Notes under the pieces: generated by a model
Database searches by the model: none
What the model saw: the letters and a program-made list of their open reading frames with translations, nothing else
Told to the model about the DNA's origin: nothing
Assembly: GCA_010015655.1 (NCBI GenBank)
Contig: ML976685.1
Coordinates: 117,496-181,495 of the forward strand
DNA length: 64,000 nt
Source of the DNA: Bimuria novae-zelandiae CBS 107.79
Lineage: Eukaryota > Ascomycota > Dothideomycetes > Pleosporales > Didymosphaeriaceae
Reading direction: 5' to 3'
Translations under genes and position numbers: made by a program
Shown: positions 11,495 to 22,697 of the stretch, in pieces
Layout: the number at the start of each line of letters is the position of its first letter
How positions within the stretch are numbered: position 1 is the stretch's first letter

Positions 11495-12796
11495 AGTGCG
11501 CCATAGAATACGTAATACGCAAAAGTTTATTATCAACGAGATATGCTTCGAAACCATCCCACTGCAACGAGTTCAAATATGTTATCCCCCGCATGGCCAA
11601 AATCTGCCGTACACGGGCTATATAAAATGAACAATCAGAAGCTTTGCTCCGACTTTTAACAAACACAAAAAAAAAATTAAATTATATATAAATTTATATA
11701 CACACCTAAGTTCTTGTAGTATTTTAATAAAACTACTTAATAATTAAGCTTTAAAAGGTGTTTTTTAATATAATTGTTAGTAAGATATGGTTCTAGTCTA
11801 GGTTGGTGGAAGAAAGCCTCAGAGCCTCATGCGGTAAGTGTAGCTGCTTGCCTGGTAGGCAGGAAGGTGCCGCGGTAGTCGTGTCACGACACCAATCCTC
11901 CAGTGGGACATGGTGGATTACATGCTCACTAGCGCCTTGGCGCGCACATTCGTACATAGCTCTTATCTTTAAGAGCCTAAAAGACTTACTGTTAATATAA
12001 TACGTTATAGCTACCCTACCTCCTACTTGGTTCTCTAATGGTAGTTATACTACTAGAGGAGATCTTAGTTAAATAATAATTATTAACAGCGCTATAGGTG
12101 CTTTTACTAGTACTTAAGACGCTCCTTTAGCCTACATAAAGGTAGCCTATACGCCCTATAGCCAAAAGTACTGCGCGGAGTACGTAGAGGAGCTTTATAA
12201 TTGCTAGAAGTTATTGTAAGAGGCTGCCGTGGAGGCCGTGAGTTGTGCTTTTTACGCCCAGACGTTGCATAAGATACACAAGTCTTCGCCTCTGCAAATA
12301 GCCTTGTAGACGTGTGGGAGCTGCCAGCGTCGCTAACGATATCGTCTACGTACTAACGTTTATTACTACTATTACAAAGCCAGCCTCCGCGCTTAAAAAG
12401 CTAGTTAATTAAAATATATAAAAAGTCTTTATAACTTATCCTTTTTACTAATAGCTAAGATAAGTATAATACTAGCCTATAAGCGTTATTTAGTGCTAAA
12501 TTAAGTAAAAAGTAAAGTAAAGAGCACTAAATACGCTATTTAGCTTATTAAATAAAATAGTAGCTTTTATATTAATTAAATTAATTAATCTTACTTTTAT
12601 AGGTCTTATAATTATCTATTATTATTAGTATTTTTAGTAACCTAATAACTTTAATATTAAAGGTATTTATAAAGATTTTTTATTATTTAATAATATTTTA
12701 GAGTATTAATAGAGCTTTTTAACGTACTAAGCAGCTATATAAAAGTTAATACTCTATTAAGAAATAATATTTATACTTATAATTTATAACTATACT

Positions 12797-13182
12797 TGTA
12801 ACAGGAACAATCGCTTGTCGACACGAGAACCCTTGGCCAGTCAAGACAGGATTCGAGATCATCCGAAAACCGACACTCATCCGTATCGGACCAATTTCGG
12901 ATCTATCAGACCGATGGGGAACTACGGATCCGATTCGGACCTATTTCGGATCCATCAGACCAACGGTCAACCTATGGCAGTTATGTGCTAGCTAGCTATC
13001 TAGGAAGAGGTATATTTAGAGGAGCTTAGGGCCTTTATAGTTTAGTACCTTTTCCGTATCTTTTCGTACCAGGTCTATAGGCACTTAATTTATTCGAGGC
13101 TACATTCTTATACACGCACTCCTATATGCCTCTGCTAGAAGATACGCCAACATCGATCCTTTGAGTGACCTGCGCCGATACA
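12797..13182. mobile_element. Solo LTR with 5-bp target duplication ATACT
   Basis: A 386-bp block starting TGTAACAGG and ending CGATACA, clearly less AT-rich than its surroundings. It is flanked on both sides by ATACT (12792-12796 and 13183-13187). TG...CA ends plus a 5-bp duplication are the mark of an LTR retrotransposon that has recombined down to one LTR. It lies inside the decayed TIR element and is itself only lightly RIP-mutated, so it is younger. Confidence 0.8.
12886..12960 (+). repeat. Imperfect direct repeat inside the solo LTR
   Basis: Two copies of a roughly 26-bp unit (TCGGACCAATTTCGGATC and TCGGACCTATTTCGGATC, each continuing into A/T-rich ATCAGACC) start 49 bp apart at 12886 and 12935. 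Such repeats in LTRs can be promoter or enhancer elements; that role is inference. Confidence 0.6.
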
Positions 13183-14662
13183 ATACTAGTAAAAAGGATA
13201 ACCTGATTATTTTTTAAGCTATCTTTAGTATTTTCTTTAACGCTAATAGTGCTTAGCGTATTTTTTTTTACTTTAGAGAATACTAAGCGTCTGTTTTAAA
13301 ACATATAAGATCACTATTAAAGCGCTCTTTAAATAGCTTTTTGCGGGCAATAGGTACGCTATTTATCTAGAGTTTTACCTCTATGGCTTGCTTAAAGTTC
13401 TCCTCTATTATTATCTTTATTATCCTAATAGTCCCAGCGCAGCCGACGCCTTTAGATTTAAAATATTTAAGTATAAATATTATATTAAAAAGGTTATTAT
13501 CCTAAATAATATAATAGCTAGCTAAAAAAAGCTTTTCTTTAGCAGCGTCCTTAGCAAGTATAAAAGTAATAAAAATAAGCTTTATTAAAGTTAAAAATCT
13601 ACTTGAAGTATTAGCATTAGTAATTTTAATTAAATTAATAAGTCTTTCACTATAAGTATAAAATAGCTAATTAAGTATTATTTTATTATTTACTAAATAC
13701 TAGATCTTATAGACTTTAAGTATAACTTTTATTTTAATTATTACTTTCTCTAATGCTCGTTTAGTAAATCTTAGTATTACTTTATTAACGTAAAAGTACT
13801 TATTAGGCGTCTAATATAAAAGCGAGCGCTTATAAAGTAGCTAAATAAGGAGTAAAAGCTCTACTCTACCTTAGTATAGTATAAGTACTAATCTAGCTAC
13901 TACTAACGCTGGCGGGACATAAACTTATTAATTTTATATATAAAAGCGTTTTAGTGGCCCTTCTCCTAGTATATTACTAAAAAGGGCTGTTGATAGACGC
14001 CTATATAAACAATAATTAAAAAATACGTATAAAGCTCTACTAAAGATACTAGTTTTTAATTATAATAATTATTAGGCATTGCTGCGTAGAGCGTCTTAGC
14101 ATATTAATTTATATAATATACTATATAGTCTATAATAGTAGTAAAAAAGCATAAATTAAATAAAGTAATTAAACTATTATAATTAATACTTTTAGGTAAG
14201 TTAGACTCTCTAAAAATACGTAAATTATTAACGTTAAGAGGTTTTTAATTAGGTAATAAATTTATTAGTAAATTAAGCTTTTTAGCGTTAGATTTTTTAT
14301 TTTTTATATTTTATAAAGTTAAGGTTATTAGTAAGTAGGCTAGTAGCGTTTAGCAAGTTTATAAGTATAAGTAATTTTAAAATAAGTGTATTTTAGCTAG
14401 TAAATAGAAATTACTAATATTATAATATAGATTTAGTGTTTACTTAGCAGCTCTCTTAATTGGCCATTTTAATGTGGCCTGTGTACGGCAGATTTTGGCC
14501 ATGCGGGGGATGGATCTGACCATGCGCCGGCTTTCCCAATCGGTCCACGCGCCGCGTTCCATCCCAACCGACCTCAAACGTCGACCCGACGTGGCCCAAG
14601 CTCCATCGTGAACTTTCCTCTGCCCACCCACCACCATCCCCTCGCACCAATTGCGCGCCAAA

Positions 14663-15459
14663 ATGAACACCATCGCGCCCCCTCCCCAGCTCAAAAAGCT
14701 ACCCCCCTCAAAGCGCTTCCTAGGCATTGGCCTCGGCCTCCTCGGCGCTGGCGCCACCAACCTCGCTATCGGCTACGCAGGCTTCTCCTTCTACACGCGC
14801 GGCACCTCCTTCGTGCCCTACGACGCGTCGCACGCCGACCTCCTCACGCCCACATATAAGAAACACAACCCCTCGGGTAATCCACCCGTGTGCATCGACC
14901 ATGCGGTTAAGACGATCCCGCTGAGCAAGCTCAAGGAGACCGAGCAGGCGAAGCTAACGACGGATTTCTGCAGGGGCGTGTGGAGCGGGCTCGGGTACGC
15001 ATATCAGAGGCGGTATTTGGAGAAGAAGTATAGGGGATTACCAGAGAGGGATGATCATCTTTGGGATAGGGAGGAGCTGGGGAAGAGTGAGTATGCGGTT
15101 GGGACTAAGATTACGGATCATTTTGAGGTGGTGGAGCATTCGCCAGAGAAGGTACGTCACATTTCCTTCTGGGGTGAAGGTGGCTTTGGGGGGGTTGGGG
15201 CTGATTATGTGCACAGGTCGTTGTTAGGTGCGGTGATTCGCCGCTGAATAAGGAGCATCGGCCGAGCGATGGGCTGTTCTCGATGGAGGTTACGACGGAT
15301 CAGGAGAAGCAGACTGCGACGTTTCATCTCAAGAGCGTGTTTGTGAATACGACGCCTGAGGGCAAGGGCGTGGAGCCGCTGCCGTGGAGGTTCCAGTTTG
15401 CGCATCGGCTGTATACGAAGTTGTGGATGGAGACGGCGACGCGGAAGTTGCTGAAGTAG
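14663..15459 (+). CDS. Conserved fungal protein of unknown function with an N-terminal membrane segment
   Basis: Two exons, 14663-15151 and 15217-15459, intron 65 bp (GTACGT...CACAG), 243 residues. I do not recognise a named family. Visible features: a short basic leader (QLKKLPPSKR), a glycine-rich hydrophobic helix at about residues 19-45 (LGIGLGLLGAGATNLAIGYA), then a soluble, charged domain including GVWSGLGYAYQRRYLEKKY, and a C-terminal half with alternating hydrophobic strands (DHFEVVEHSPEKVVVRCGD, ATFHLKSVFVNTT). The basic leader plus helix would suit a mitochondrial or ER membrane anchor (inference). ATG 14663 is the first in frame; an upstream TTG at 14651 in the same frame is unlikely to be used. 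The gene begins 152 bp from a decayed transposon end. Confidence 0.82.
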
Positions 15460-16803
15460 AGCGGGATAATTCGTCTTGGTAAATAGCTGAGATGTTATTG
15501 GGTAGGGGGTAGAGCACGCCGCTCTAGTCGGACGTGTTGATAAGAGTTGTAGGAATCGCCGGACACCGTCCCTCGGGTCAAGATTCGTGTAAATATTCTC
15601 AGGGCGGTTGAGTGGACTCTTGGGTCGAAGTAAATATTGGACAGCGCCGACTGTCGTAATGCCCGTCCTGGGATAACATTCAAGATTAAGCATTTTCCAA
15701 GTGGACTTGTCATAGGTACCTTGGTACCTTCACGCCTAGGCTGAAGAAAATGCATGGCTGAGGGTCTTATGTTCCCTCTCTTCCTTTGAATATGGCCTTC
15801 GCTATTATACACCCAGAGATCATGAGTTTAAATCACCACCATGGCAGACGAATTTCGATATTGCAATCGTGACTAATATAGACTGCTACGCATTCAATTA
15901 CAGAACTCTGTCACTGAGAAAACGATTTACCACGCACCGATGTAATAAATACTCATGCATAACATACACACAGGCACGCACCAAAGTTGAGCCAAAGAAA
16001 AGCTATCGTATCAGATATCCTCCACCCCGAGCGAAGTTTCAAAAATACCCAAAAGCAATGCTGGTTAGCCAGTCCTACAATTGCTGACAAAACCGTCTTG
16101 CAGTATGGTTGTTCGCCCATGCGCGTTTTATCCCTTATCATATCCATCTTGATAATCATACAACCACGCCGCAATGCCCACGGAAAAGTATCCGAGAACT
16201 TAACCACTCGGCCGCCACCTTTCTGCATCAATAGGCAACATGTTCAACAGGGTGCGCAGAGTCATACCCAGTGAGCGACGCTCCGAATGTGAACCGCGCG
16301 AAGAGTCGAAGACCAAGCTTTTTACGAAGATCCTCTAGAGCAAGTGCACCAGTGTGTCGGCAACGGTTTCCCACGAGCACGAGCCGACGATCCAACCTGG
16401 ACAACCCCACTCTGGCCATGTGCCGGCCGTGGTCCGAGATCTCAGCTTCGAAAGGCACCTCACGGCTCACTGTGTTGGAACACGTCCCTAGAGTAATTGC
16501 GTGAAACTGTGAACCCCAAACTATTAGAGATGGTATGTAAAATATGTCAGTGATCTGCTATAGGGATATAGACCGCTTATGACGTCCTGCTCGGTCATCG
16601 CCAGTGCCGACCCGAGCGAGATATAACCGAGTAGGGGCTCCAGAGCGGGCTGGTAGAGTCAGTTAGGTTAGGATAATTTTTAAATCCATCGTTGGATAGA
16701 TATACAGCCTCGAGACCCTGAGCCAAGCGTGTATACCCATACACTCTACTTCTTGCTTCTTGGTGTAACGGATAAGGTGAATTGGTTACGCTGTGAGACA
16801 TTG
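15460..16803. other. Intergenic, 1.3 kb, no gene recognised
   Basis: Composition is mildly AT-rich but not RIP-like. Frames at 15205-15693 (-), 15987-16274 (+) and 15953-16231 (-) show no family resemblance. Two tRNA-like scraps occur, at about 15815-15850 and 16196-16219, but neither forms a full tRNA. The 3' part is the promoter side of the MFS pseudogene. Confidence 0.5.
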
Positions 16804-19800
16804 ATGATGACGCACCAACCACAACGCAGCGAGAGTACGGTGCGCAACAACGATGACACATCACCGAGGACGTCTGTGTATTCTGAAAAGAGAGAGGACT
16901 TCACGACAGCAGGCGATGAAGGGAAGAGAGTAGGAGACGGGCTTCTGGGCGACAGACTGCGAGACTCGTGGGGTCGCGAGCTGGAAGAAGAGGAGATTGC
17001 ACGGTTGCCATCTACCGACTCAGTGCGCCCGCGTCTCGCAACGACGCAGACGCACGCCAAAAGCTTGCGCAGCATAAAATCGCATCAGTCACGAGCCGGC
17101 GCAGATGGTTACACGCTCCACGACACCCACGACGACGAGCAGCGCCCGAACAACCCCAGAGGCGCTGCCCCCACCGACGATCCCTATCTGGTGAAATTGG
17201 ACGGTGGCGACGCGGACCCAATGAACCCGCGCAACATGACGATGCTGCGTCGCTGGTGCATCGGGTCATTGTGAGCGCGAGCTCGTTGTGCGTGTAAGTA
17301 CGCACCCTTGCTGCCATCACATATTACTGCGGAAAAGTAATATAGGCTGTGATCCACAGCTGTGGGCGAGGCCGGGATGTTAAAGAGCTAAGCTGAAACG
17401 GGTGCCTATAGGACTTGCACCAGCTCGCTATACTGTGGTATCAGGCAAAAGTGAGGTGAGTGGCCCGCGCACAGCAGGGATGCCTGACTCGATACAAAAC
17501 GGACGCCACTAAACAGAAATACCATTAGCTCTATGTAATTTATATAATAATGCTTGTACCTCTATCGTGTGCTGTCCACCACAACATCACCACAATGTCT
17601 CCCCTATTAACACTAACTCGTCAATACCTTACTCGCGACTAACGCCTTTAGATACGCACCTTGCGTCTAGCTAGGCACACTTACCTATTTATTACTAACT
17701 TTCTTAAGGTCTTAGAAAAATAAGTTACCTGCGTAATTACTAGCGCACGCGTTATACTAAAAAAGCGCACTAATTATTTCCCCTCCCTTATAAATAAATA
17801 AGTAAACTAGCTTAAAGAATTTATTAAATCTTTTTAAAAGGAAAGGTAAATAAGTTTCCTACGCCTTATAGAGGGTTCCTTTACTTATTAGGGCGTTAGT
17901 AAATACGTAATTTAGAATACTTTATAAAGTAGGAGGTATACTTGCTATATTACTCTTGCTAAGCCTCCTCTTACTAAAAAGAATTGTTAGCTACGCCTTA
18001 CGTGGACAAAAGCTTACGCTAACTAGTCTCCTTAGCAGTAGTATATAATCCTTTAGAGCGACGAAACTTAGGTAACTAGTAGCTAGCATTATAAGAAGTA
18101 GGTTACTAGGCGCCCTAAAGAGGAATTAGATCCCTTTTATATTATTAAGAAACTACGTAAGAAGCGTAGCTAGATATTCTAGGGTTACTTCTTAGGTACA
18201 ACAAAGGGGCCGTCAGTGTTCTAAAAGAAGGAATAGAAGAGTATTAATAAAAAGAGCTATTATAAAAGAGTTATACCTCTTATTTACGAATAGCTACGCC
18301 TTAATCTATATCTTTAATTTATATAAAATAGCGCTCCTAGGCACGCTGCTACTTACATAATTAAAGAGCTTTAATTAAGAGGAATTTACCTTATCTTTTA
18401 GCTAGCGTTCTCGCCAGATCTTAACCTAATTAAGGTAGTATAAAATAAGATAAAGGACTATATTAAGTAGTATTATTTTAATTTACCTAAGAGTAAGTAG
18501 CGTACATATAGCTAGCTACGTGATATTATATAGGAAGCGTAGAACTTAATTAGAAGTAAAGTATTTAGGGAGCTTATTAAGAGCATGCTAGCTAGATGCT
18601 AGGCTATAATTAATGCGAAAGGTGGTCACACTAGGTACTGAAATTTATACATAAAAGAGGACAAGCGTGCGAAATTTACATGGCTCGGCATCTTGGCGAC
18701 ACCCCTGTTGTGCGCGGGCCACTCACCTCACTTTTGCCTGATACCACAGTATACGTCGATGTATGGTCAGCTGATGCCGGAGTTTGGCACTAGTCGCATT
18801 GTATGCACGCTGGGCCTGAGCCTGTTCATCGCGGGGCTGGGGACGGGGCCCATGGTCTTGAGCCCCTTGTCTGAGGTGCGTAGGTCCGGCGGAGACAAGA
18901 AGGGCAGCGCGTTGGCCCTGCATACCGGCTGGACGGCTCCCTCCTCCACATCAGATCAGGGTTGCTTGGCTGGGCAATGGCTAACATTGCGTGCGTGGCT
19001 GCAGTTCTATGGTCGGCGACCTGTCTATATTTGCTCGTTTACCTTTTTTCTCATCTGGCTGATCCGTAAGAAGCTTCTCCGGTCTGTAACTACCTGTGCT
19101 CACGCTCTCCAGCATGCGCACTCGCGCACAATGTCCAGACCATGCTCGTAGCACGCTTCCTCGACGGATTAGCTGGCAGTGCCTTTCTTAGCGTGGCTGG
19201 CGGCACTGTAGGAGACATGTTTGCGAAACATGTTAGTCTAGTCCTTCACCTGCAACTTTCATGCAAGCTCTATATGTGCCTGGTGCTAATGGCTGTATGC
19301 CTGTGTAGGAGCTCTCGGCGCCAATGATCGTGTATACGGCAAGCCCCTTCATCGGGCCCGAAATCGGCCCGCTGATCGGTGGCTTTATTGTGCAGAATAC
19401 GACGTGGAGGCAAGTGGAGTCGCGCAATATAACCCTGAGATCTTGCAGATGAAGGGCGTCACGATCAGAGATGCTTCAATATCGAACAGTGGGGGTCTCG
19501 CAATCCAGCTAGGTTGTCGGAGACGCATGTCTTGCTGATAATCTATTTGGCGCGTACACCAAAGGAGCGGTGAGTTAACAGTGAAGCTAGGTGGTGTTTC
19601 TATGTATTGATAATATGGTCCGGGGTCCAGGTAAGGCTTGAAGTGAGTTGGAAGTGGGAGGAACGCGTACACTGACACGGCTGTAGCTTGCATTGATAGC
19701 GCTGTTCGTGCCTGAGACATACCATCCGGTCCTTCTTCGCAAGAAGGCGATGCGCCTACGAAAAGAAACCGGAGCTCCCTGGGTAGCGCCAATCGAAAAG

Positions 19801-21122
19801 CTGTCGAGGTCGATCGCAAAGACGGTGCTGTGGTCATGCATCAGGCCGTTTCAACTGCTGATCCTTGAGCCAATGGTGGGTAGAAGCAGCTCGACCAGGA
19901 TACTGATTGGTGGACTAATGCTGTGCTCAGTGCCTCAACCTTTGTATCCTCAGCGCGATACTGTTGGGAATCCTATATTGTAAGTCGTCCTTTGCGGTGA
20001 TCTTCGAGTATGCTCACTACAGGCTCGCTACACCGCGGGCGGTCTACGCTTAAGCATGTCTCAAGGTGGACACTCGGATTGGATATGTTACATGTACTGA
20101 CGGTACGACCCTCGGCTAGTATTCTTTGGAGCCTTTCCTCTGGTTTTCCAGAACAACCATGGCTTCAATGTATCGCAGACAGGCCTTTCCTTTTTGGGGC
20201 TTTTCGTGGGCATGCTGGTAGGGATCGTGAGCGATCTGTTCTGGCGGAGGATGTACAACAGGCTTGTACAGCGCAGCGAAGAGCAAGGGGGCGGTAGTGA
20301 ACCAGAATTCCGGCTCCCCTCTACGATTCTCGGGGCCTTTGTCGTCCCAGTCGCGCTGTTTGGTAAGCTGTTGCAGCTTTTTGACGTCTATACAATCCAC
20401 TAACAGCGATGATATGCAGGGTTTGGGTGGACCACGTATCCCTCTGTAAGTTGGGAATCCTTATAACCCTGACTTGAAGAGGATTGCTAATGTCCCTGGA
20501 ACCTTGCAGGTTCACTGGATAGGTACGAAATGTTCCGCACGAATGTCGAGTCGTAATAATAGCTGATCATCTGCTGTGCTATAGTCCCGGTCGTCTTCTC
20601 CGGCATCTTTGGAACTGGGTGAGTTTCCCCCTTTTGGGTCATGCAAGTGTCATCAATAGACAACGGGCTGACCGCTTTTCCCTAATATAGCGTCATTTGG
20701 GTTTACTCTGGAGTGTTTACCTTCTTGCTCGAAGCTGTGAGCGGACCGACATCGGACCTAGCTCGAAGTAGAACTGACATCGCCGACCACACAGTACCCA
20801 CTGTATGCTGCGAGCGCCCTCGCAGCGAACAGCTTCGCGCGATCATACTTTGCCGCGGCGTTCCCTCTGTTCGGTGTCCAGATGTACAACAGTGAGTTGA
20901 AACGGCGCATCCATGATGAAAAGGCGGTCACTGATTAGGAAGATCTCGGCTACCAGTGGGCAACGACGCTGCTGGCATTCCTGGCCCTTGCAATGGCACC
21001 GTAAGTCCGCTCCCAGCGGCCTGGTAGTGATATCGCTAACTGAGGCTTACCACAGATTCCCTATCCTCTTCTTTCGATTCGGCAAGAACCTCAGGGGCAA
21101 CAGTCGCTTCGCGTCAGGGTAG
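16804..21122 (+). pseudogene. MFS (DHA1-type) multidrug/polyamine transporter pseudogene, interrupted by a Tc1-type element
   Basis: Many-exon gene for a 12-helix major-facilitator exporter of the drug:H+ antiporter type. Exon 1 (16804-17293) encodes a long polar N-terminus and DPMNPRN...LRRWCI. At about 17262 the frame shifts, so IVSASSLCV is in another frame. The next exon starts at 17412 (TCTSSLY) and is split by the transposon at 17431-18751; coding resumes as TSMYGQLMPEF at about 18754. Later exons are clean: 18754-18875, 19005-19065, 19113-19231, 19309-19409, 19687-19875, 19931-19979, 20120-20362, 20420-20445, 20510-20522, 20585-20618, 20691-20736, 20795-20891, 20943-21000, 21056-21122. 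Motifs include EFYGRRPVYI (motif A), PFIGPEIGPLIGG (motif C), FVPETYHPVLLRKKA and ending RGNSRFASG. The exon after TTWR (19409) starts its intron with GC rather than GT, and the expected WxFYVLLIW exon (about 19530-19580) is unrecognisable. The gene is therefore dead, though most of it is well preserved. Confidence 0.85.
17431..18751 (+). mobile_element. Tc1-like DNA transposon (impala-type size) inserted in the MFS exon
   Basis: Inverted termini starting TACTGTGGTATCAGGCAAAA run for about 50 bp (17431-17480 and 18704-18751) and are flanked by TA (17429-17430 and 18752-18753). Length 1321 bp matches fungal Tc1/impala elements. The interior is RIP-decayed. On the plus strand at about 18395-18470 it still reads like the C-terminal catalytic end of a Tc1 transposase, AFSPDLNLIKVV then NKIKDYI, corresponding to the family motif SPDLNPIE. 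The Glu of that motif is now Lys, a G-to-A change as RIP would give. The ends are much better preserved than the middle. Confidence 0.88.
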
Positions 21123-22697
21123 ACTCGCGGGGCATGGTGTACAGGAGTGTGGCGGACTTCACTGGTGGAAAGTGGCTAATTATAGAGGATGGTCGCACAG
21201 CATTTGCATGCGGTGAATGTTTATTGAGTATCCAAGTTTATTTGCTTTTTCTGCGGCCACACGTGACGCAGCTAGAGCACGCTTGGACGGTCCGCGGTGT
21301 AACGTTGCTTGGGCGCCACGAGGGCAGCCATGCCAGCCTTCAGGGAGGAGGCTACACACGACGGCGAAGCGGTTACGGATGATACCGTTGGCGAGGGACT
21401 GACCGCCCGGTGCGAGGGAACGTGGTCGGCTGCCAGTGTAGCGGGCAGCGACAGTTTCGAGGGCGCACATGTCTCTCGTCAGTGTCGAGGAAGCATTGCG
21501 GAATCATGATGAACGGTTACACTGGGCGTCGCGAGGTGGTAGAGAGCGAATTGGAGATGGCTGCCAAGACCATGGACATTCATTGCCATGCACGCCCGCA
21601 GCCGAGTGCAGTACTGGGTTAGCTTGTCCGAGAGGGCATGAGATGTGGGCGGTTTGCTTTTGGTCTGCCATGTGCTGGGGGCGTGAGGGGAGACGTTGAC
21701 AGCTGTGGGCCCCGAACGGCAGGGCAACGTGGAGTACAATTTGCATGAAGCAGAAGCAAATGGTGAACATGTCGAGGGCCGTCAAAATAAGCAAAGCTAT
21801 AGCCAGGCGTTGTATACTGGACATCTGGCGTCTGATCGAACGGGCGCCCCAGGATTTGTCGGCGGGCGGGAGCCGAGGAGACGGGTCACCAATGGGTGTT
21901 GGGTGGGCACCTACCTGAGTAGCCGAGGGCTGGCGTCTTGTCCGGTGCTGTCCTTTCTCAGCATTGCGGGGATGCGCACGCTCGTCCGCTCTGCATACAC
22001 ATACGACTGTAGAGGAGGAAGAGCAGTGCTGCATCTGCTTCCTGTGCCTGACCCCGGCGCCCACCCGCTCGCGCCTGCCGTCGCCGCCGCCGCCATCGCC
22101 GCTGCCGCTTCCAGACGACGCCCGCCGCACCTGCCTCCAGCTGCCCGCACAGCAGTCGCACAGTGTCGCTTTGGAGAGACGCTCCGATCACGCTGATCGC
22201 TGAAGAGCGGCAACACTGCTGCTATTGCTCTCGTCATATCAAATAGTACACCGGCCGCGTGGCATGGGTGCGTAGAGGACCCAGTGCGACCTGGACTGCT
22301 GCTGCGTCCACGATGCGGCTGCGTGCTCGACAGCTCCTTCAGCGATTGCATGGCCCGCGACACTCTCCACCGCCAGACAGGGACTCGAAATTCGAGGTAC
22401 TCGGTTGAGAGCGCGCATCCTTTCCACCGCCGGGCGCCACCGCGCAGCTAGGCTGGTGTCACGGCAGCACCCGTTCGAGCAAGCCAGCGCACGCGTGATC
22501 GCATTCACGAAACACACAGCTGGGACGCCGCCCGTGTGTGCCCGCCACGCATTGGCTGACCGTTGCCCCGGGACCACCCCAGCGCTGCTCTGACGGCTGC
22601 ACGCTGGGCAAAACGTGCGTCTGCCGCCAGCAGGACCATCCAAGGCACAGAGCCCAGGTGTGTAGTGCAAGAGTACCCCGGGAGGAATATTAGGATT
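21123..22697. other. Intergenic, 1.6 kb, probable long promoter/5' UTR of ert1
   Basis: GC-normal to GC-rich sequence with strings of GCC/CCG triplets around 22060-22130. The frame at 21504-22130 (-) is low-complexity and unconvincing. Fungal carbon-source regulators often have long 5' leaders, so some of this may be transcribed (inference). No gene is supported. Confidence 0.5.

Larger units (their letters stand above)
11585..14510. mobile_element. TIR DNA transposon of unresolved family, RIP-decayed, carrying a solo LTR
   Basis: Inverted termini TCCCCCGCATGGCCAAAATC at 11585 and its complement ending at 14510 match for about 31 bp and then more loosely for about 30 bp. The interior is AT-rich and RIP-like, with less mutated patches at 11800-11960 and 12220-12370. 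Removing the solo LTR (12797-13182 plus its 5-bp duplication) leaves about 2.5 kb. No target-site duplication is clear: the left flank reads GTTA and the right TGGA, possibly altered by RIP. No transposase motif could be read, so the superfamily is left open. The ends lie 90 bp after the GH16 stop and 152 bp before the next start codon. Confidence 0.7.

Noticed and set aside
15815..15850. Plus-strand tRNA 3'-half-like sequence (GAGTTTAAATCACCACC)
   Set aside because: Only the T-loop region is suggestive; no D-arm or acceptor partner upstream.
16196..16219. Minus-strand tRNA-Ser-like D-arm/A box (GGCCGAGTGGTTAAG)
   Set aside because: No matching anticodon stem of normal shape and no T-arm/B box (GGTTCRANNCC) within 120 bp downstream, so no complete tRNA can be folded. 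At most a fragment.
21504..22130. 208-codon minus-strand frame in the ert1 upstream region
   Set aside because: Low-complexity Gly/Ser start, no conserved motif, no splice partners; open because of GC-rich composition.
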